The notes under the pieces: generated by a model | What the model saw: the letters and a program-made list of their open reading frames with translations, nothing else | Database searches by the model: none | What the model was told of the DNA's origin: nothing | Assembly: GCA_934358405.1 (NCBI GenBank) | Contig: CAKRKL010000002.1 | Span: 1-51,620 of the forward strand | Source of the DNA: an uncultured Blautia sp. | GTDB lineage: Bacteria; Bacillota; Clostridia; Lachnospirales; Lachnospiraceae | DNA: 51,620 nt | Direction of reading: 5' to 3' | Program-made: the position numbers and the translations under genes | In this document: piece by piece, positions 42,108-51,459 of the stretch | Layout of the letters: each line of letters begins with the position of its first letter | How positions within the stretch are numbered: position 1 is the first letter of the stretch

Positions 42108-42121
42108 CGAACATAGGTTCG
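42108..42121. promoter_or_regulatory. LexA (SOS) box of recA
   Basis: CGAACATAGGTTCG is a perfect 14-bp palindrome of the Gram-positive LexA form GAAC-N4-GTTC. It sits at about +10 from the recA promoter, so LexA would block transcription until DNA damage. Confidence 0.85.
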
Positions 42122-42287
42122 CATTTTGCAAGAAAATATATTTATACGGCCCGTTTAATGGTTACAGAATTAACCTTTATACAGGGGGATATGGTTTACT
42201 GCAGTATAGAGTTTGCTATATAATCTGCAGGAATCTGTAATTGCTGACGGGGAGTGTACTGATTATTAAGAACAGGAGAATTGAGTA

Positions 42288-43358
42288 ATGATAAATGAAG
42301 AGAAGAGAAAAGCGTTAGAAGCAGCTCTTGGACATATTGAGAAGCAGTACGGCAAGGGTTCTGTAATGAAGCTGGGAGAGTCCAGTGCCAATATGCAGGT
42401 GGAGACAGTTCCTACAGGTTCTTTAAGCCTTGACATTGCCCTTGGAGTAGGCGGCGTACCTAAGGGACGTATTGTGGAGATCTATGGACCGGAATCAAGT
42501 GGTAAGACTACAGTTGCCCTTCATATGGTAGCTGAGGTTCAGAAGAGAGGAGGCATCGCTGGTTTTATTGATGCAGAGCATGCTCTTGATCCGGTATATG
42601 CCAAGAATATTGGTGTAGATATTGATAACCTTTATATTTCCCAGCCGGATAATGGTGAGCAGGCACTGGAGATTGCAGAGACAATGGTGCGCTCCGGAGC
42701 AGTTGATATTATTATTGTGGACTCTGTTGCAGCATTGGTTCCCAAGGCTGAGATTGACGGAGACATGGGAGACAGTCATGTAGGTCTGCAGGCACGCCTT
42801 ATGTCCCAGGCACTTCGTAAGCTGACAGCAATCATCAGCAAGTCCAATTGTGTTGTAATCTTTATTAATCAGCTTCGTGAGAAGGTAGGCGTTATGTTTG
42901 GCAATCCGGAGACAACTACCGGTGGACGTGCACTTAAGTTCTACTCATCTGTACGTCTTGATGTGCGCCGCGTGGAGACTCTGAAGCAGGGTGGGGAGAT
43001 GGTTGGTAACCACACAAGAATCAAGGTTGTCAAGAATAAAGTTGCGCCGCCATTTAAGCAGGCAGAATTCGACATCATGTTCGGTACCGGAATCTCCAAG
43101 GAAGGCGATATCCTTGATCTTGCTGCTGAGAATTCCATTGTGAATAAGAGTGGTGCATGGTATGCCTATGAGGGAAATAAGATTGGTCAGGGACGTGAGA
43201 ATGCCAAGCTGTTTCTGAGAGAGCATCCGGAAATTTGTGATGAGATCGAGCGCAAGGTACGTATTCATTATAATCTGCTTCCAGGCGAAGAAGAGAATCC
43301 GCAGGATGTGAAGCCTGCAGAAGCAGCAGACGACACTTTGACGGAGGAAGAGGAATAA
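42288..43358 (+). CDS. recA: Recombinase RecA
   Basis: RecA carries out strand exchange and activates LexA self-cleavage. The 356-residue protein has GPESSGKTT from residue 67 (Walker A), [20 protein letters not shown] (loop region), [18 protein letters not shown] (Walker B), [15 protein letters not shown] and the [22 protein letters not shown] loop L2. The acidic tail ([23 protein letters not shown]) is usual. AACAGGAG stands before the ATG. Expression should be SOS-controlled by the box at 42108. recX follows 3 nt later. Confidence 0.98.
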   Translation: MINEEKRKALEAALGHIEKQYGKGSVMKLGESSANMQVETVPTGSLSLDIALGVGGVPKGRIVEIYGPESSGKTTVALHMVAEVQKRGGIAGFIDAEHALDPVYAKNIGVDIDNLYISQPDNGEQALEIAETMVRSGAVDIIIVDSVAALVPKAEIDGDMGDSHVGLQARLMSQALRKLTAIISKSNCVVIFINQLREKVGVMFGNPETTTGGRALKFYSSVRLDVRRVETLKQGGEMVGNHTRIKVVKNKVAPPFKQAEFDIMFGTGISKEGDILDLAAENSIVNKSGAWYAYEGNKIGQGRENAKLFLREHPEICDEIERKVRIHYNLLPGEEENPQDVKPAEAADDTLTEEEE

Positions 43359-43361
43359 AAT

Positions 43362-43853
43362 ATGGCGGCTATATCCGAAGAACAGAAGAATGCAAGACGA
43401 AAGGCAATGCTTCTTCTGGAACATATGGACCGCACAGAGAAAGGCCTGTCTGACCGGCTGCGTCAGGCAGGCTTTTCAGCAGAAGCCATAGAAGATGCGA
43501 TGTCTTATGTTCGCTCTTACGGCTATCTGAATGATCTGCGCTATGCCGAGAATTATATTTCCTTTCGAATAGGCAGTAAGAGCCGTCTGAAAATCCTTCA
43601 GGAGCTTTCTGGGAAAGGAATTGACAAAGAGACAGCTCTTGCAGCATGGGAAGCGGCAGCAGAGGTGGAAGAGCCTGATGAGCTGGCAATCCTTCGTACC
43701 AGTGTATTGAAGAAATGCCAGCCGGATACGGTCCTGGATGAGAAGGCAATGCGAAGGCTGCAGGGATTTTTGCTGCGCAGAGGATTTTCTTATGGCGATA
43801 TTTCTCATGTCCTGGATGAGATGCACATTATCTGCGATAGGGGTGCTTTGTGA
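43362..43853 (+). CDS. recX: Regulatory protein RecX
   Basis: RecX binds RecA filaments and damps their activity. The 163-residue protein has the three-helix repeats of the family: ARRKAMLLLEHMDRTEKGLSDRLRQAGFSAEAIEDAMSYVRSYGYLNDLRYAENYI, then SRLKILQELSGKGIDKETALAAW, and a C-terminal repeat with AMRRLQGFLLRRGFSYGDISHVLDEM. The start is 3 nt behind recA, with the Shine-Dalgarno (GAGGAAGAGG) in the last recA codons. It is shorter than Bacillus RecX (about 260 residues), as is common in Clostridia. Confidence 0.9.
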   Translation: MAAISEEQKNARRKAMLLLEHMDRTEKGLSDRLRQAGFSAEAIEDAMSYVRSYGYLNDLRYAENYISFRIGSKSRLKILQELSGKGIDKETALAAWEAAAEVEEPDELAILRTSVLKKCQPDTVLDEKAMRRLQGFLLRRGFSYGDISHVLDEMHIICDRGAL

Positions 43854-43919
43854 TAGGGGCGCTTCACGTGTCAGGCTATTTTATGACAAAATTTAAATTC
43901 TCTTTTTCTGTAGAAAAAC

Positions 43920-43948
43920 TTGACATAATTCTAAAAAAAAGATAAACT
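43920..43948 (+). promoter_or_regulatory. Promoter of rny
   Basis: TTGACA (43920-43925), 17-bp spacer, TAAACT (43943-43948). Confidence 0.6.
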
Positions 43949-43998
43949 TGTATTGTTGTGATTGCACAATGAAAACTAAATATTGAGGAGGTGCTCCT

Positions 43999-45555
43999 GT
44001 GACAACAATTATTGTTGCAGTTGTCGCTGTAGTAGCCACTCTACTGATTGCAGTTCCTATTACTAGTAAAGTTTCTGTGGATAACAAAGTTAAGAAAGAC
44101 GCAGAAACAGTTGGGTTAGCAGAAGACAAGGCCAGAGGAATTATTGATGAAGCGTTAAAAACGGCCGAAACAAAGAAACGTGAAACTTTATTGGAAGTAA
44201 AGGAAGAATCTCTCCGTACAAAGAATGAACTGGAGAAAGAAACCAAGGAACGTAGAAACGAACTGCAGAAATATGAGAAGCGTGTCTTAGCGAAGGAAGA
44301 AACCGTCGATAAGAAGGCTGAGGCAGTTGAGAAGCGCGAAGCAGAGTGTACAGCGAGATTTGCTGAATTGCAAAAGAAAGAAAGAAGAGTAGACGAGCTT
44401 GAGCTGAAAGGAGTACAGGAACTGGAACGTGTTTCCGGTTTAACCTCCGAACAGGCAAAAGAAGAATTGCTCAGATCTGTAGAAGACGATGTAAAGGTTG
44501 ATGTTGCCAAGCTTTACAAAGAACTTGAGAATCAGGCGAAGGAAGAAGCAGGAAAAAAAGCCAAAGAGTATGTGGTAAATGCCATTCAGAAATGTGCTGT
44601 AGACCACGTTGCCGAGACTACTATTTCCGTAGTACAGCTTCCAAGCGATGAGATGAAGGGACGTATTATCGGCCGTGAGGGACGTAATATTCGTACCATG
44701 GAGACTCTGACAGGTGTAGATCTTATTATTGACGATACTCCTGAAGCAGTTGTCCTCTCATCCTTTGATCCTATCAGACGTGAGGTGGCACGAGTAGCTC
44801 TTGAGAAGCTGATCGTAGATGGACGTATCCATCCTGCCAGAATCGAAGAAATGGTTGAGAAAGCGCAGAAGGAAGTTGAAAACCAGATCCGTGAGGATGG
44901 TGAGAATGCAGCTATGGATGTTGGTGTTCACGGTATTCATCCGGAACTTCTGAAACTCCTTGGCCGTATGAAATTCCGTTCAAGCTATGGACAGAATGCA
45001 TTGAAGCACTCCATCGAGGTTGCGCAGCTTTCCGGCTTGCTTGCAGGAGAGATTGGCGTAGACGTACGTATGGCGAAACGTGCAGGCTTGCTTCATGATA
45101 TTGGTAAGTCTATTGATCATGAGGTTGAGGGATCTCACATTGAAATTGGTGTAAACCTTTGCAAGAAGTATAAGGAAACCCCGCTTGTTATTAATGCAGT
45201 AGCAGCACATCATGGTGATGTGGAGCCGGAGAGCCTTATCGCCTGCATCGTACAGGCAGCAGATGCAATTTCCGCAGCGCGTCCAGGTGCCAGAAGAGAG
45301 ACACTGGAGACTTATACCAACAGACTGAAACAGCTTGAGGATATTACAAACCAGTTTAAGGGTGTTGAGAAATCCTTTGCAATTCAGGCCGGTAGAGAAA
45401 TCCGTGTGATGGTAGTTCCTGAGCATGTGAACGATTCTGAGATGGTGCTTCTCGCAAGAGATATAGCGAAGCAGATTGAGGCTGAGCTTGAGTATCCGGG
45501 TCAGATTAAAGTCAATGTGATTCGTGAGAGCAGAGCCATTGATTATGCCAAATAA
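43999..45555 (+). CDS. rny: Ribonuclease Y
   Basis: RNase Y is a membrane-bound endoribonuclease that starts mRNA decay. The 518-residue protein starts at GTG 43999 after GGAGG. It has an N-terminal span ([19 protein letters not shown]), a long charged coiled coil (about 25-190), a KH domain with [23 protein letters not shown], and an HD domain with HDIGK at 366-370 (His366-Asp367) and AAHHGD. Layout and length match Bacillus. It follows recA-recX, near its usual chromosomal neighbours, and has its own promoter and terminator. Confidence 0.97.
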   Translation: MTTIIVAVVAVVATLLIAVPITSKVSVDNKVKKDAETVGLAEDKARGIIDEALKTAETKKRETLLEVKEESLRTKNELEKETKERRNELQKYEKRVLAKEETVDKKAEAVEKREAECTARFAELQKKERRVDELELKGVQELERVSGLTSEQAKEELLRSVEDDVKVDVAKLYKELENQAKEEAGKKAKEYVVNAIQKCAVDHVAETTISVVQLPSDEMKGRIIGREGRNIRTMETLTGVDLIIDDTPEAVVLSSFDPIRREVARVALEKLIVDGRIHPARIEEMVEKAQKEVENQIREDGENAAMDVGVHGIHPELLKLLGRMKFRSSYGQNALKHSIEVAQLSGLLAGEIGVDVRMAKRAGLLHDIGKSIDHEVEGSHIEIGVNLCKKYKETPLVINAVAAHHGDVEPESLIACIVQAADAISAARPGARRETLETYTNRLKQLEDITNQFKGVEKSFAIQAGREIRVMVVPEHVNDSEMVLLARDIAKQIEAELEYPGQIKVNVIRESRAIDYAK

Positions 45556-45586
45556 TCGGAGTTAATTTACATTAAAAATCAAAGAG

Positions 45587-45636
45587 ACCGCTTTCGCATT
45601 TTTCATAAAATATGAGAAATGCGGAGGCGGTTTTTT
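45587..45636 (+). terminator. Terminator of rny
   Basis: ACCGC (45587-45591) pairs with GCGGT (45627-45631), and further in CGCATTT pairs with AAATGCG, closing a long hairpin followed by six T's. Confidence 0.8.
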
Positions 45637-45686
45637 ATGCGGCATAATCAAGGAAAAAATGGCGTAGAATGGTACAGGGTGAAGCT

Positions 45687-46280
45687 ATGGGGAAATTATT
45701 CAAAACCAAAACAGCTTTTTCAGGAACTGTGCTGCTGCTTTTGGGATTTTTTGTGGGAATGGTAATTCCAAATCTGGCTTATCGTTTTGCCTGGAAGCAG
45801 CAGGCTTTTGGAGCAATGTATCTGCTTCATACATACGGACGAACAGCAGCATATGGAAAAGAATATTTATACCAGATTATTACAATGCGTGGTGGATGGT
45901 TTTTTCTTACTTTGCTGTGTGGATTTACAGTATTTGGAGTTCCACTTGCAGTATTGTCCATGATCTTTACGGGAGTTGGGCTTGGAATGGCTTTTTCTAT
46001 GTCTATATTACAGTTTGGCCTGACAGGAGGCGCAGTGGCGGCTGCTCTTTTGCTTCCTCAGTATATAATCTATATTCCTGTCTGGATAGAAGCTTATGGG
46101 ATGGTTTACAAAGAATCCCAGGGGATCTGGCGAAACCGTGGAATATTTCCGGGAAAAGTAAGCCGCTATCTTTTAAATTCACTTCTCTGGACATTATTTT
46201 TGGGAATCGGAATTTTTCTGGAGTGGTATATAAATCCCTGGGTTCTGCGGCAGATACTGCGGCTTGTAAATTTTTTTTAG
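45687..46280 (+). CDS. spoIIM: Stage II sporulation protein M
   Basis: SpoIIM, with SpoIIP and SpoIID, thins septal peptidoglycan during engulfment. The 197-residue protein starts at ATG 45687 behind AGGGTGA; ATG 45669 is an alternative. Membrane spans include TVLLLLGFFVGMVIPNLA, TLLCGFTVFGVPLAVLSM and GAVAAALLLPQYIIYIPV; the sixth ends WTLFLGIGIFLEWYI. The FTGVGLGMAFS block is typical of the family. xerD follows, the same pairing as in Bacillus. About 270 bp then separate them, holding only a promoter. Confidence 0.88.
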   Translation: MGKLFKTKTAFSGTVLLLLGFFVGMVIPNLAYRFAWKQQAFGAMYLLHTYGRTAAYGKEYLYQIITMRGGWFFLTLLCGFTVFGVPLAVLSMIFTGVGLGMAFSMSILQFGLTGGAVAAALLLPQYIIYIPVWIEAYGMVYKESQGIWRNRGIFPGKVSRYLLNSLLWTLFLGIGIFLEWYINPWVLRQILRLVNFF

Positions 46281-46393
46281 AGAAAAATCGAAAAAAACAA
46301 CAATATATAGTGTTGGTTACCATAATGTCAACATTATTTTGTAAAATAACAGAAAAAGCCCAGTTTTAAAAGGTTTCAGCATGAAAAAAATGT

Positions 46394-46422
46394 TTGATTT
46401 TATGTCAATTACAAAGTATAAT
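46394..46422 (+). promoter_or_regulatory. Promoter of xerD
   Basis: TTGATT (46394-46399), 17-bp spacer, TATAAT (46417-46422). The 130-nt leader shows no clear structure or gene. Confidence 0.65.
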
Positions 46423-46554
46423 ACAGGTACATTTTAAATTATTGTGGGGGATTATCCCGTATTTTGGCTACAGTTCAGGGAAAATCTGTTCTGAAAAAGA
46501 GGAAATCGTGCGCAATATGCTTTGTGAAAACATAAGAGACAGGAAGTAAACGGT

Positions 46555-47436
46555 ATGGAACAGGAAATACGCGAATTTATTGATTATTTACATAACACGA
46601 AGAAGACCTCCCCAAATACAGAGGTTTCTTATCAGCGTGACCTGACAAAGATGGCAGTGTATCTGCAGACGAAGGGAATCGGTGCAGTAGAAGAGGTGCG
46701 CGAATTTGACCTTATGGGATATATGGACTATATGGAGAAAGAGGATTTTGCATCATCCACTATTTCCAGAAGCGTTGCTTCCATGCGGGCATTTTTTCAG
46801 CATATGCTTGCCTTGCACAGGATTGAGGTAAATCCGGCAGACAGCCTGAAATCTCCCAAGGTGGAGAAGAAGCTTCCTGAGATCCTCAGTATTCAGGAGG
46901 TGGATAATCTTCTGAAGCAGCCGGATCTGACCACACCCAAAGGAATTCGGGATAAGGCTATGCTGGAGCTCCTCTATGCAACAGGTATGCGTGTCAGTGA
47001 GCTGATCCATCTGGAAGTGATGGATGTGAATCTTCAGATGGGCTATGTGATCTGTCAGGAAAATAAAGAACGTATTATTCCTATTGGCAGTGTAAGCAGA
47101 GAAGCCCTTGAGCTTTATCTGGATAAGGGACGAAATGTATTTGTAAAGGATGACAGCGAGAAGGCTTTATTTACCAACTGTTCCGGCAAACCCATGAGCC
47201 GTCAGGGCTTTTGGAAAATGCTTAAGGGATATGCTGAAGATGCAGGCATCCATAGTGATATCACACCTCATACTTTGCGGCATTCTTTTGCAGTGCATAT
47301 GCTTCAGAATGGTGCAGATATCAGAAGCGTCCAGGAAATGTTAGGTCACTCTGACATATCTACCACACAGGTTTACCTGAGCATGAATATTAATAAGATG
47401 CGTGATGTATATATGAAAGCACATCCAAGACATTAA
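46555..47436 (+). CDS. xerD: Site-specific tyrosine recombinase XerD
   Basis: XerD resolves chromosome dimers at dif together with XerC. The 293-residue protein has the N-terminal SAM-like core-binding domain (EFIDYLHNTKKTSPNTEVSYQRDL) and the catalytic residues Arg146 (GMRVSELIHL), His239 and Arg242 (HTLRHSF), His265 (LGHSDIST) and Tyr274 (QVYLSM). AGGAAG precedes the ATG. Chromosomal placement beside spoIIM and the lack of any mobile-element genes support XerD rather than a phage or transposon integrase. Confidence 0.93.
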   Translation: MEQEIREFIDYLHNTKKTSPNTEVSYQRDLTKMAVYLQTKGIGAVEEVREFDLMGYMDYMEKEDFASSTISRSVASMRAFFQHMLALHRIEVNPADSLKSPKVEKKLPEILSIQEVDNLLKQPDLTTPKGIRDKAMLELLYATGMRVSELIHLEVMDVNLQMGYVICQENKERIIPIGSVSREALELYLDKGRNVFVKDDSEKALFTNCSGKPMSRQGFWKMLKGYAEDAGIHSDITPHTLRHSFAVHMLQNGADIRSVQEMLGHSDISTTQVYLSMNINKMRDVYMKAHPRH

Positions 47437-47503
47437 ATGGTTTGAGTATTGCAGGAGCAGCGTAGCAAAAGACCTTTTGGCTGGATGGGATGCTTTTATG
47501 AAG

Positions 47504-47547
47504 AAACCTCCTGCATTCTGAAAAAAATCAGAATGCAGGAGGTTTTT
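47504..47547. terminator. Strong bidirectional terminator between xerD and aroF
   Basis: AAACCTCCTGCATTCTGA (47504-47521) pairs perfectly with TCAGAATGCAGGAGGTTT (47528-47545), with T's on the plus side. It can end both converging messages. Confidence 0.9.
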
Positions 47548-47571
47548 AAATGAAACACATTGTGAAATTTC

Positions 47572-48603
47572 CTAGCACATCTCAGCAATGGTGTACAAAA
47601 GCTTCTCAGACTCTTCCCATCCAAGACATGCATCTGTGATGGATTTGCCATATATATGGTTTGGTCCGATTTTCTGATTGCCCGGTTCAATATAGCTCTC
47701 GATCATAAGTCCCTTAACAAGACCGTGTACATCCGGATCAACCTGGCGGCTGTGAAGAACTTCCTTGGCAATACGGATCTGCTGCTCGTACTGCTTGTTG
47801 GAATTGGAATGATTGGTATCTACGATGGTAGCCATGTTCTTGAGGTTCTTGGCAGAATATTTCTCAAAAAGAAGGCGAAGATCCTCGTAATGATAATTAG
47901 GAATAGCATCACCATGCTTGTTGACAGCGCCTCGAAGAATGGTATGAGTAAGCTCGTTACCTGTAGTCTCTACTTCCCAGCCTCTGTAAATAAAGGTGTG
48001 GCTTCCCTGGGCAGCAACAACAGAATTCAGCATAACACTGAAATCTCCGCTGGTAGGGTTCTTCATTCCGGCAGGAACATCCATACCACTGACAGTAAGA
48101 CGGTGCTGCTGATCTTCAACAGAACGTGCACCTACTGCCACATAAGAAAGAAGATCAGAAAGGTAGCGCCAGTTCTCCGGATAAAGCATTTCGTCAGCGC
48201 AGGTAAATTCACTTTCTTCAATGGCGCGGATGTGCATCTTACGGATAGCAACAAGTCCGGCAAGCATATTCGGTTTCTTCTCCGGGTCCGGCTGATGAAC
48301 CATACCCTTATACCCCTCTCCGGTAGTACGTGGTTTATTGGTATAAACACGAGGGATAATTAAAACCTTATCCGCAATCTTATCCTGAACTTTACGAAGT
48401 CTTAGCAGATAATCACATACAGCATCTTCATTATCTGCAGAGCAAGGTCCGATGATTGCAAGAAATTTATTGGATTTTCCGGTGAATACGTCACGGATTT
48501 CCTGGTCGCGTTTTTCTTTCAGTGCCTTGATCTTTGCATCAATGGGATATTGGTTGCGGATCTCGTCGGGGGTCGGAAGCTTCTTGATGAATTCAAATCC
48601 CAT
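47572..48603 (-). CDS. aroF: 3-deoxy-7-phosphoheptulonate synthase (class I DAHP synthase)
   Basis: The enzyme joins phosphoenolpyruvate and erythrose-4-phosphate in the first step of aromatic amino acid synthesis. The 343-residue protein starts at ATG 48603 after AAAGGAG; an upstream in-frame extension is rejected. AroFGH signatures are FLAIIGPCSADNEDAVCDYL, IIPRVYTNKPRTTGEGYKGM, GARSVEDQQHRLTVSG (shortened loop), FIYRGWEVETTGNELT, IVDTNHSNSNKQYEQQ and the metal-binding GLMIESYIEPGNQK. No regulatory ACT domain is fused. It stands alone with its own promoter; other aro genes are not near. Confidence 0.94.
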   Translation of the reverse strand: MGFEFIKKLPTPDEIRNQYPIDAKIKALKEKRDQEIRDVFTGKSNKFLAIIGPCSADNEDAVCDYLLRLRKVQDKIADKVLIIPRVYTNKPRTTGEGYKGMVHQPDPEKKPNMLAGLVAIRKMHIRAIEESEFTCADEMLYPENWRYLSDLLSYVAVGARSVEDQQHRLTVSGMDVPAGMKNPTSGDFSVMLNSVVAAQGSHTFIYRGWEVETTGNELTHTILRGAVNKHGDAIPNYHYEDLRLLFEKYSAKNLKNMATIVDTNHSNSNKQYEQQIRIAKEVLHSRQVDPDVHGLVKGLMIESYIEPGNQKIGPNHIYGKSITDACLGWEESEKLLYTIAEMC

Positions 48604-48645
48604 GGTATTTTCTCCTTTTATCGGCAAAAATTTTCTCATTTCAAC

Positions 48646-48674
48646 ATTATAGACTATGATCGGAAAAATGTCGA
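48646..48674 (-). promoter_or_regulatory. Promoter of aroF
   Basis: On the minus strand TCGACA (48674-48669), 17-bp spacer, TATAAT (48651-48646). Confidence 0.65.
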
Positions 48675-48693
48675 TAGGCAAATTTCGTGAAAA

Positions 48694-50046
48694 TCAGGTC
48701 CGTAAATTCAGTCTGTTTAGGTAAATAAGATGAAGCAGGGTAAGAATCAGCTGTGAGATCAGCATTCCGTAGAAACAGCCTCGAATTCCCATATGGGGAA
48801 TGGAAAGGATGACAAAGGCAATACGAATACATACTCCGGCCATATTGTGGAACAGGCAGGCATCCGGTCTGCCAAGTCCGTTTAAAATACTTTCCAGGGC
48901 TGTGTTCGTATATAAAAAAGGGCAGATGAATGCCAGTGCTTTTATGTATATGCCGGCGGTCTCGCTGCGAAAAAGAAAAATACCAAGCGGTTTTCCAAAC
49001 AGAAAGAAAAACAAGGTACAGAAGGTGCCGAAGAAAAAACAGGTTTTAAGTGTACTGCGAATCACATGTCGAATCTTTTTTTCATAACCAAGTGCCTGAA
49101 GACCTGCCACCTGAGGCATGAGCATAACAGCAGCGGAGTTGGTGATAGTGGCAGGAAAAAGAATAAGAGGCAGAGCCATTCCTGTGAAAATTCCATAGAT
49201 GGCAAGCGCATCTGTTTTGTTTACTCCCCATAGAAGAAGCTGCTGGGGAATCAGAATCATTTCAATGCCGGATAAAACAGTGAGCAGAAGACGGTTTGCA
49301 GAATGAGGCACTGCAATTTTTGCAATTTCGCCTAAAGGAGAAAGAAAAGCACCAACGGAGTCCGGGACTTTTAAGCTGTTTCGAAATTCGGAAAGCGGGC
49401 GGTAATTTTCCCTGGAAAAGTCCACACCCAGAGCAAGAAAGCAGGCCGCAACAGCCACAATTTCGCAAAAAAGCGCACCTCCTGCAGCAATAACAGGGGA
49501 AATCTCTTTTCCCTCAGAAAGAAAAATCTGATAGATGATATAAGTGCTTCCAATCCGGGAAGTCTGCTCCAGAAGCTGAATAAAAGCGGGAAGTCCGGTC
49601 TTTTTTCTTGCATAATAAAAACTGTTGACACATGAATGCAGAGCACAAAGAGGAAAACTGAAGGAAAGAATACGAAGCAAAGCAACTGTTCTGGCTTCCT
49701 TTAAAAGCTCCTTTGCGATAAAATCTGCATTCAGATATACGCCTGCAGACAGAAAAAGAGAAAGAAAAAAGGAAAGAAGCATTCCCAAAAGCAAAGTGCT
49801 CCTGGTCTCTTTCTCTTTTTCAAGAGCAGTAAAAGAAGCGCACAGCCTGGAGATGGCCGCCTGGATTCCCATTGCCGCTGCTGCAAGAATGATTCCCTGA
49901 ACAGGAAGGGTAAGCTGGTAAATTCCAACTCCCTGCGCACCAATGGTATGGGAAAGGAATATTCTATAGAAGAAACCCATGATCCGGCTGGTAATACCGG
50001 TCAGAGTAAGAATCAGGGTTCCCCTGAAAAAAAGCTTATCAGACAT
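48694..50046 (-). CDS. SpoVB/MurJ-family lipid-linked glycan flippase
   Basis: The 450-residue MATE-like (MVF) protein has about twelve to fourteen membrane spans. The start LFFRGTLILTLTGITSRIMGFFYRIFLS is typical of SpoVB and clostridial PST flippases. Two basic-residue-bearing spans and the ISRLCASF motif follow. SpoVB makes lipid II flipping possible for spore cortex; clostridial copies can also export other polymers. Which substrate is used here cannot be told from sequence. The Shine-Dalgarno before ATG 50046 is weak. It is followed on the minus strand by aroF, which has its own promoter. Confidence 0.88.
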   Translation of the reverse strand: MSDKLFFRGTLILTLTGITSRIMGFFYRIFLSHTIGAQGVGIYQLTLPVQGIILAAAAMGIQAAISRLCASFTALEKEKETRSTLLLGMLLSFFLSLFLSAGVYLNADFIAKELLKEARTVALLRILSFSFPLCALHSCVNSFYYARKKTGLPAFIQLLEQTSRIGSTYIIYQIFLSEGKEISPVIAAGGALFCEIVAVAACFLALGVDFSRENYRPLSEFRNSLKVPDSVGAFLSPLGEIAKIAVPHSANRLLLTVLSGIEMILIPQQLLLWGVNKTDALAIYGIFTGMALPLILFPATITNSAAVMLMPQVAGLQALGYEKKIRHVIRSTLKTCFFFGTFCTLFFFLFGKPLGIFLFRSETAGIYIKALAFICPFLYTNTALESILNGLGRPDACLFHNMAGVCIRIAFVILSIPHMGIRGCFYGMLISQLILTLLHLIYLNRLNLRT

Positions 50047-50094
50047 GATGATCAGACCACGTACCTTTTTTGTTATTCTATGCCTAAATGTGCC

Positions 50095-50123
50095 TTGACA
50101 GAACTGTTATTATCTGGTAAAGT
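50095..50123 (+). promoter_or_regulatory. Promoter of the nifS-nifU genes
   Basis: TTGACA (50095-50100), 17-bp spacer, TAAAGT (50118-50123), with TGG before the -10. The leader is about 115 nt and includes a possible 13-codon reading frame. Confidence 0.65.
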
Positions 50124-50176
50124 GGACTAGAAATCCAAGCGAAATACTAGGAAATAGAAAGTACCTAAGGAGATAG

Positions 50177-50218
50177 ATGAAAAAAGCCTTTTTCCGGGAT
50201 TCTTTCATATCGAATTGA
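50177..50218 (+). CDS. Possible 13-residue leader peptide upstream of nifS
   Basis: ATG 50177 follows AAGGAG at a short spacing of 4 nt and reads MKKAFFRDSFISN then TGA, 25 nt before nifS. It lies in the message from the promoter above. ATGAAA near 50177 can pair with TTTCAT near 50205. The frame could be a translated leader or chance. It has no cysteine. Confidence 0.25.
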   Translation: MKKAFFRDSFISN

Positions 50219-50243
50219 TACAAGTAAACCAGGAGGAAGAAAA

Positions 50244-51431
50244 ATGGGAAAAATGATATATCTGGACAATGCAGCTACAACAAAAACCGCTCCGGAAGTT
50301 GTAGAGGCAATGCTTCCTTATTTTACCGAAATGTATGGAAATCCATCCAGCATTTATGAATTTGCTTCCAAGAGCAAGGAAGGGGTTACCAAGGCAAGAG
50401 GTCAGATCGCTGATGCACTTGGAGCCAAGAAAGAAGAAATTTATTTTACAGCCGGCGGTTCCGAGTCAGATAACTGGGCCCTGAAGGCTGCCTTTGAAGC
50501 ATATAAATCCAAAGGAAATCACATCATCACCACAAAAATCGAACATCATGCAATCCTTCACACCTGCGATTATCTGGAGAAGGAGCGCGGAGCGAAGATT
50601 ACTTATGTTGATGTGGATGAGAATGGTATAGTAAAGCTTGATGAGCTTGAGAAGGCTATCACACCTGAGACGATTTTGATCTCTGTTATGTTTGCCAACA
50701 ATGAGATTGGCTCTATCCAGCCAATTAAGGAAATCGGAGCAATTGCTAAGGAACACGGTATTCTTTTCCATACAGATGCAGTACAGGCTTTTGGACAGGT
50801 GCCGATCAATGTAGATGAATTAGGCATTGACATGCTCAGCTCCAGTGGGCACAAGCTAAACGGACCAAAGGGGATTGGTTTCCTCTATATCCGCAAGGGA
50901 GTTAAGATCCGTTCATTTGTACACGGCGGAGCACAGGAGAGAAAGCGCCGCGCAGGCACAGAGAATGTTCCGGGAATTGTAGGCTACGGTGCTGCAGCCG
51001 AGAGAGCAGTACGCACGATGAAAGAGCGTACAGATAAAGAGATTCAGATAAGAGACCATTTCATTGACAGAATACTGAAAGAGATTCCGTATGTGAAATT
51101 AAACGGTGATCCTGTGAAACGTCTTCCAAACAATGTAAATGTAAGCTTCCAGTTTATTGAAGGAGAGTCCATGCTGCTTATGCTTGATAACTATGGTATC
51201 TGCGCATCCAGCGGTTCTGCCTGTACATCAGGTTCCCTGGATCCGTCCCATGTACTTCTGGCAATCGGACTTCCGCATGAGATCGCACATGGTTCTCTGC
51301 GAATGACATTAAGCGAAGAGACCACCATGGAGGATGCAGATTTCGTGGTTGATAAGCTGAAGGAAATCGTAAGCGGCTTAAGAGCAATGTCTCCATTATA
51401 TGAAGATTTTATTAAAAAACATAAAAATTGA
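50244..51431 (+). CDS. nifS: Cysteine desulfurase, NifS type
   Basis: The PLP enzyme takes sulfur from cysteine for Fe-S cluster assembly. The 395-residue protein has the class V aminotransferase fold: MIYLDNAATTKTAPEVV, GGSESDNWALK, HHAILHTC, FHTDAVQAFGQV, PLP-lysine Lys204 in SSSGHKLNGPKG, and the active-site Cys327 in ASSGSACTSGSLDPSHVL. The loop length around Cys327 fits the group I NifS/IscS type. GGAGGAAG precedes the ATG. nifU follows at 28 nt, as usual in Clostridia, where an mnmA gene often comes next. Confidence 0.95.
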   Translation: MGKMIYLDNAATTKTAPEVVEAMLPYFTEMYGNPSSIYEFASKSKEGVTKARGQIADALGAKKEEIYFTAGGSESDNWALKAAFEAYKSKGNHIITTKIEHHAILHTCDYLEKERGAKITYVDVDENGIVKLDELEKAITPETILISVMFANNEIGSIQPIKEIGAIAKEHGILFHTDAVQAFGQVPINVDELGIDMLSSSGHKLNGPKGIGFLYIRKGVKIRSFVHGGAQERKRRAGTENVPGIVGYGAAAERAVRTMKERTDKEIQIRDHFIDRILKEIPYVKLNGDPVKRLPNNVNVSFQFIEGESMLLMLDNYGICASSGSACTSGSLDPSHVLLAIGLPHEIAHGSLRMTLSEETTMEDADFVVDKLKEIVSGLRAMSPLYEDFIKKHKN

Positions 51432-51459
51432 TTAAAACACTTGCCAGGAGGAAAAAAAG

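Noticed and set aside
46281-46554. Short frames between spoIIM and xerD
   Set aside because: None has a Shine-Dalgarno and the start overlaps the xerD promoter; only the promoter is supported.
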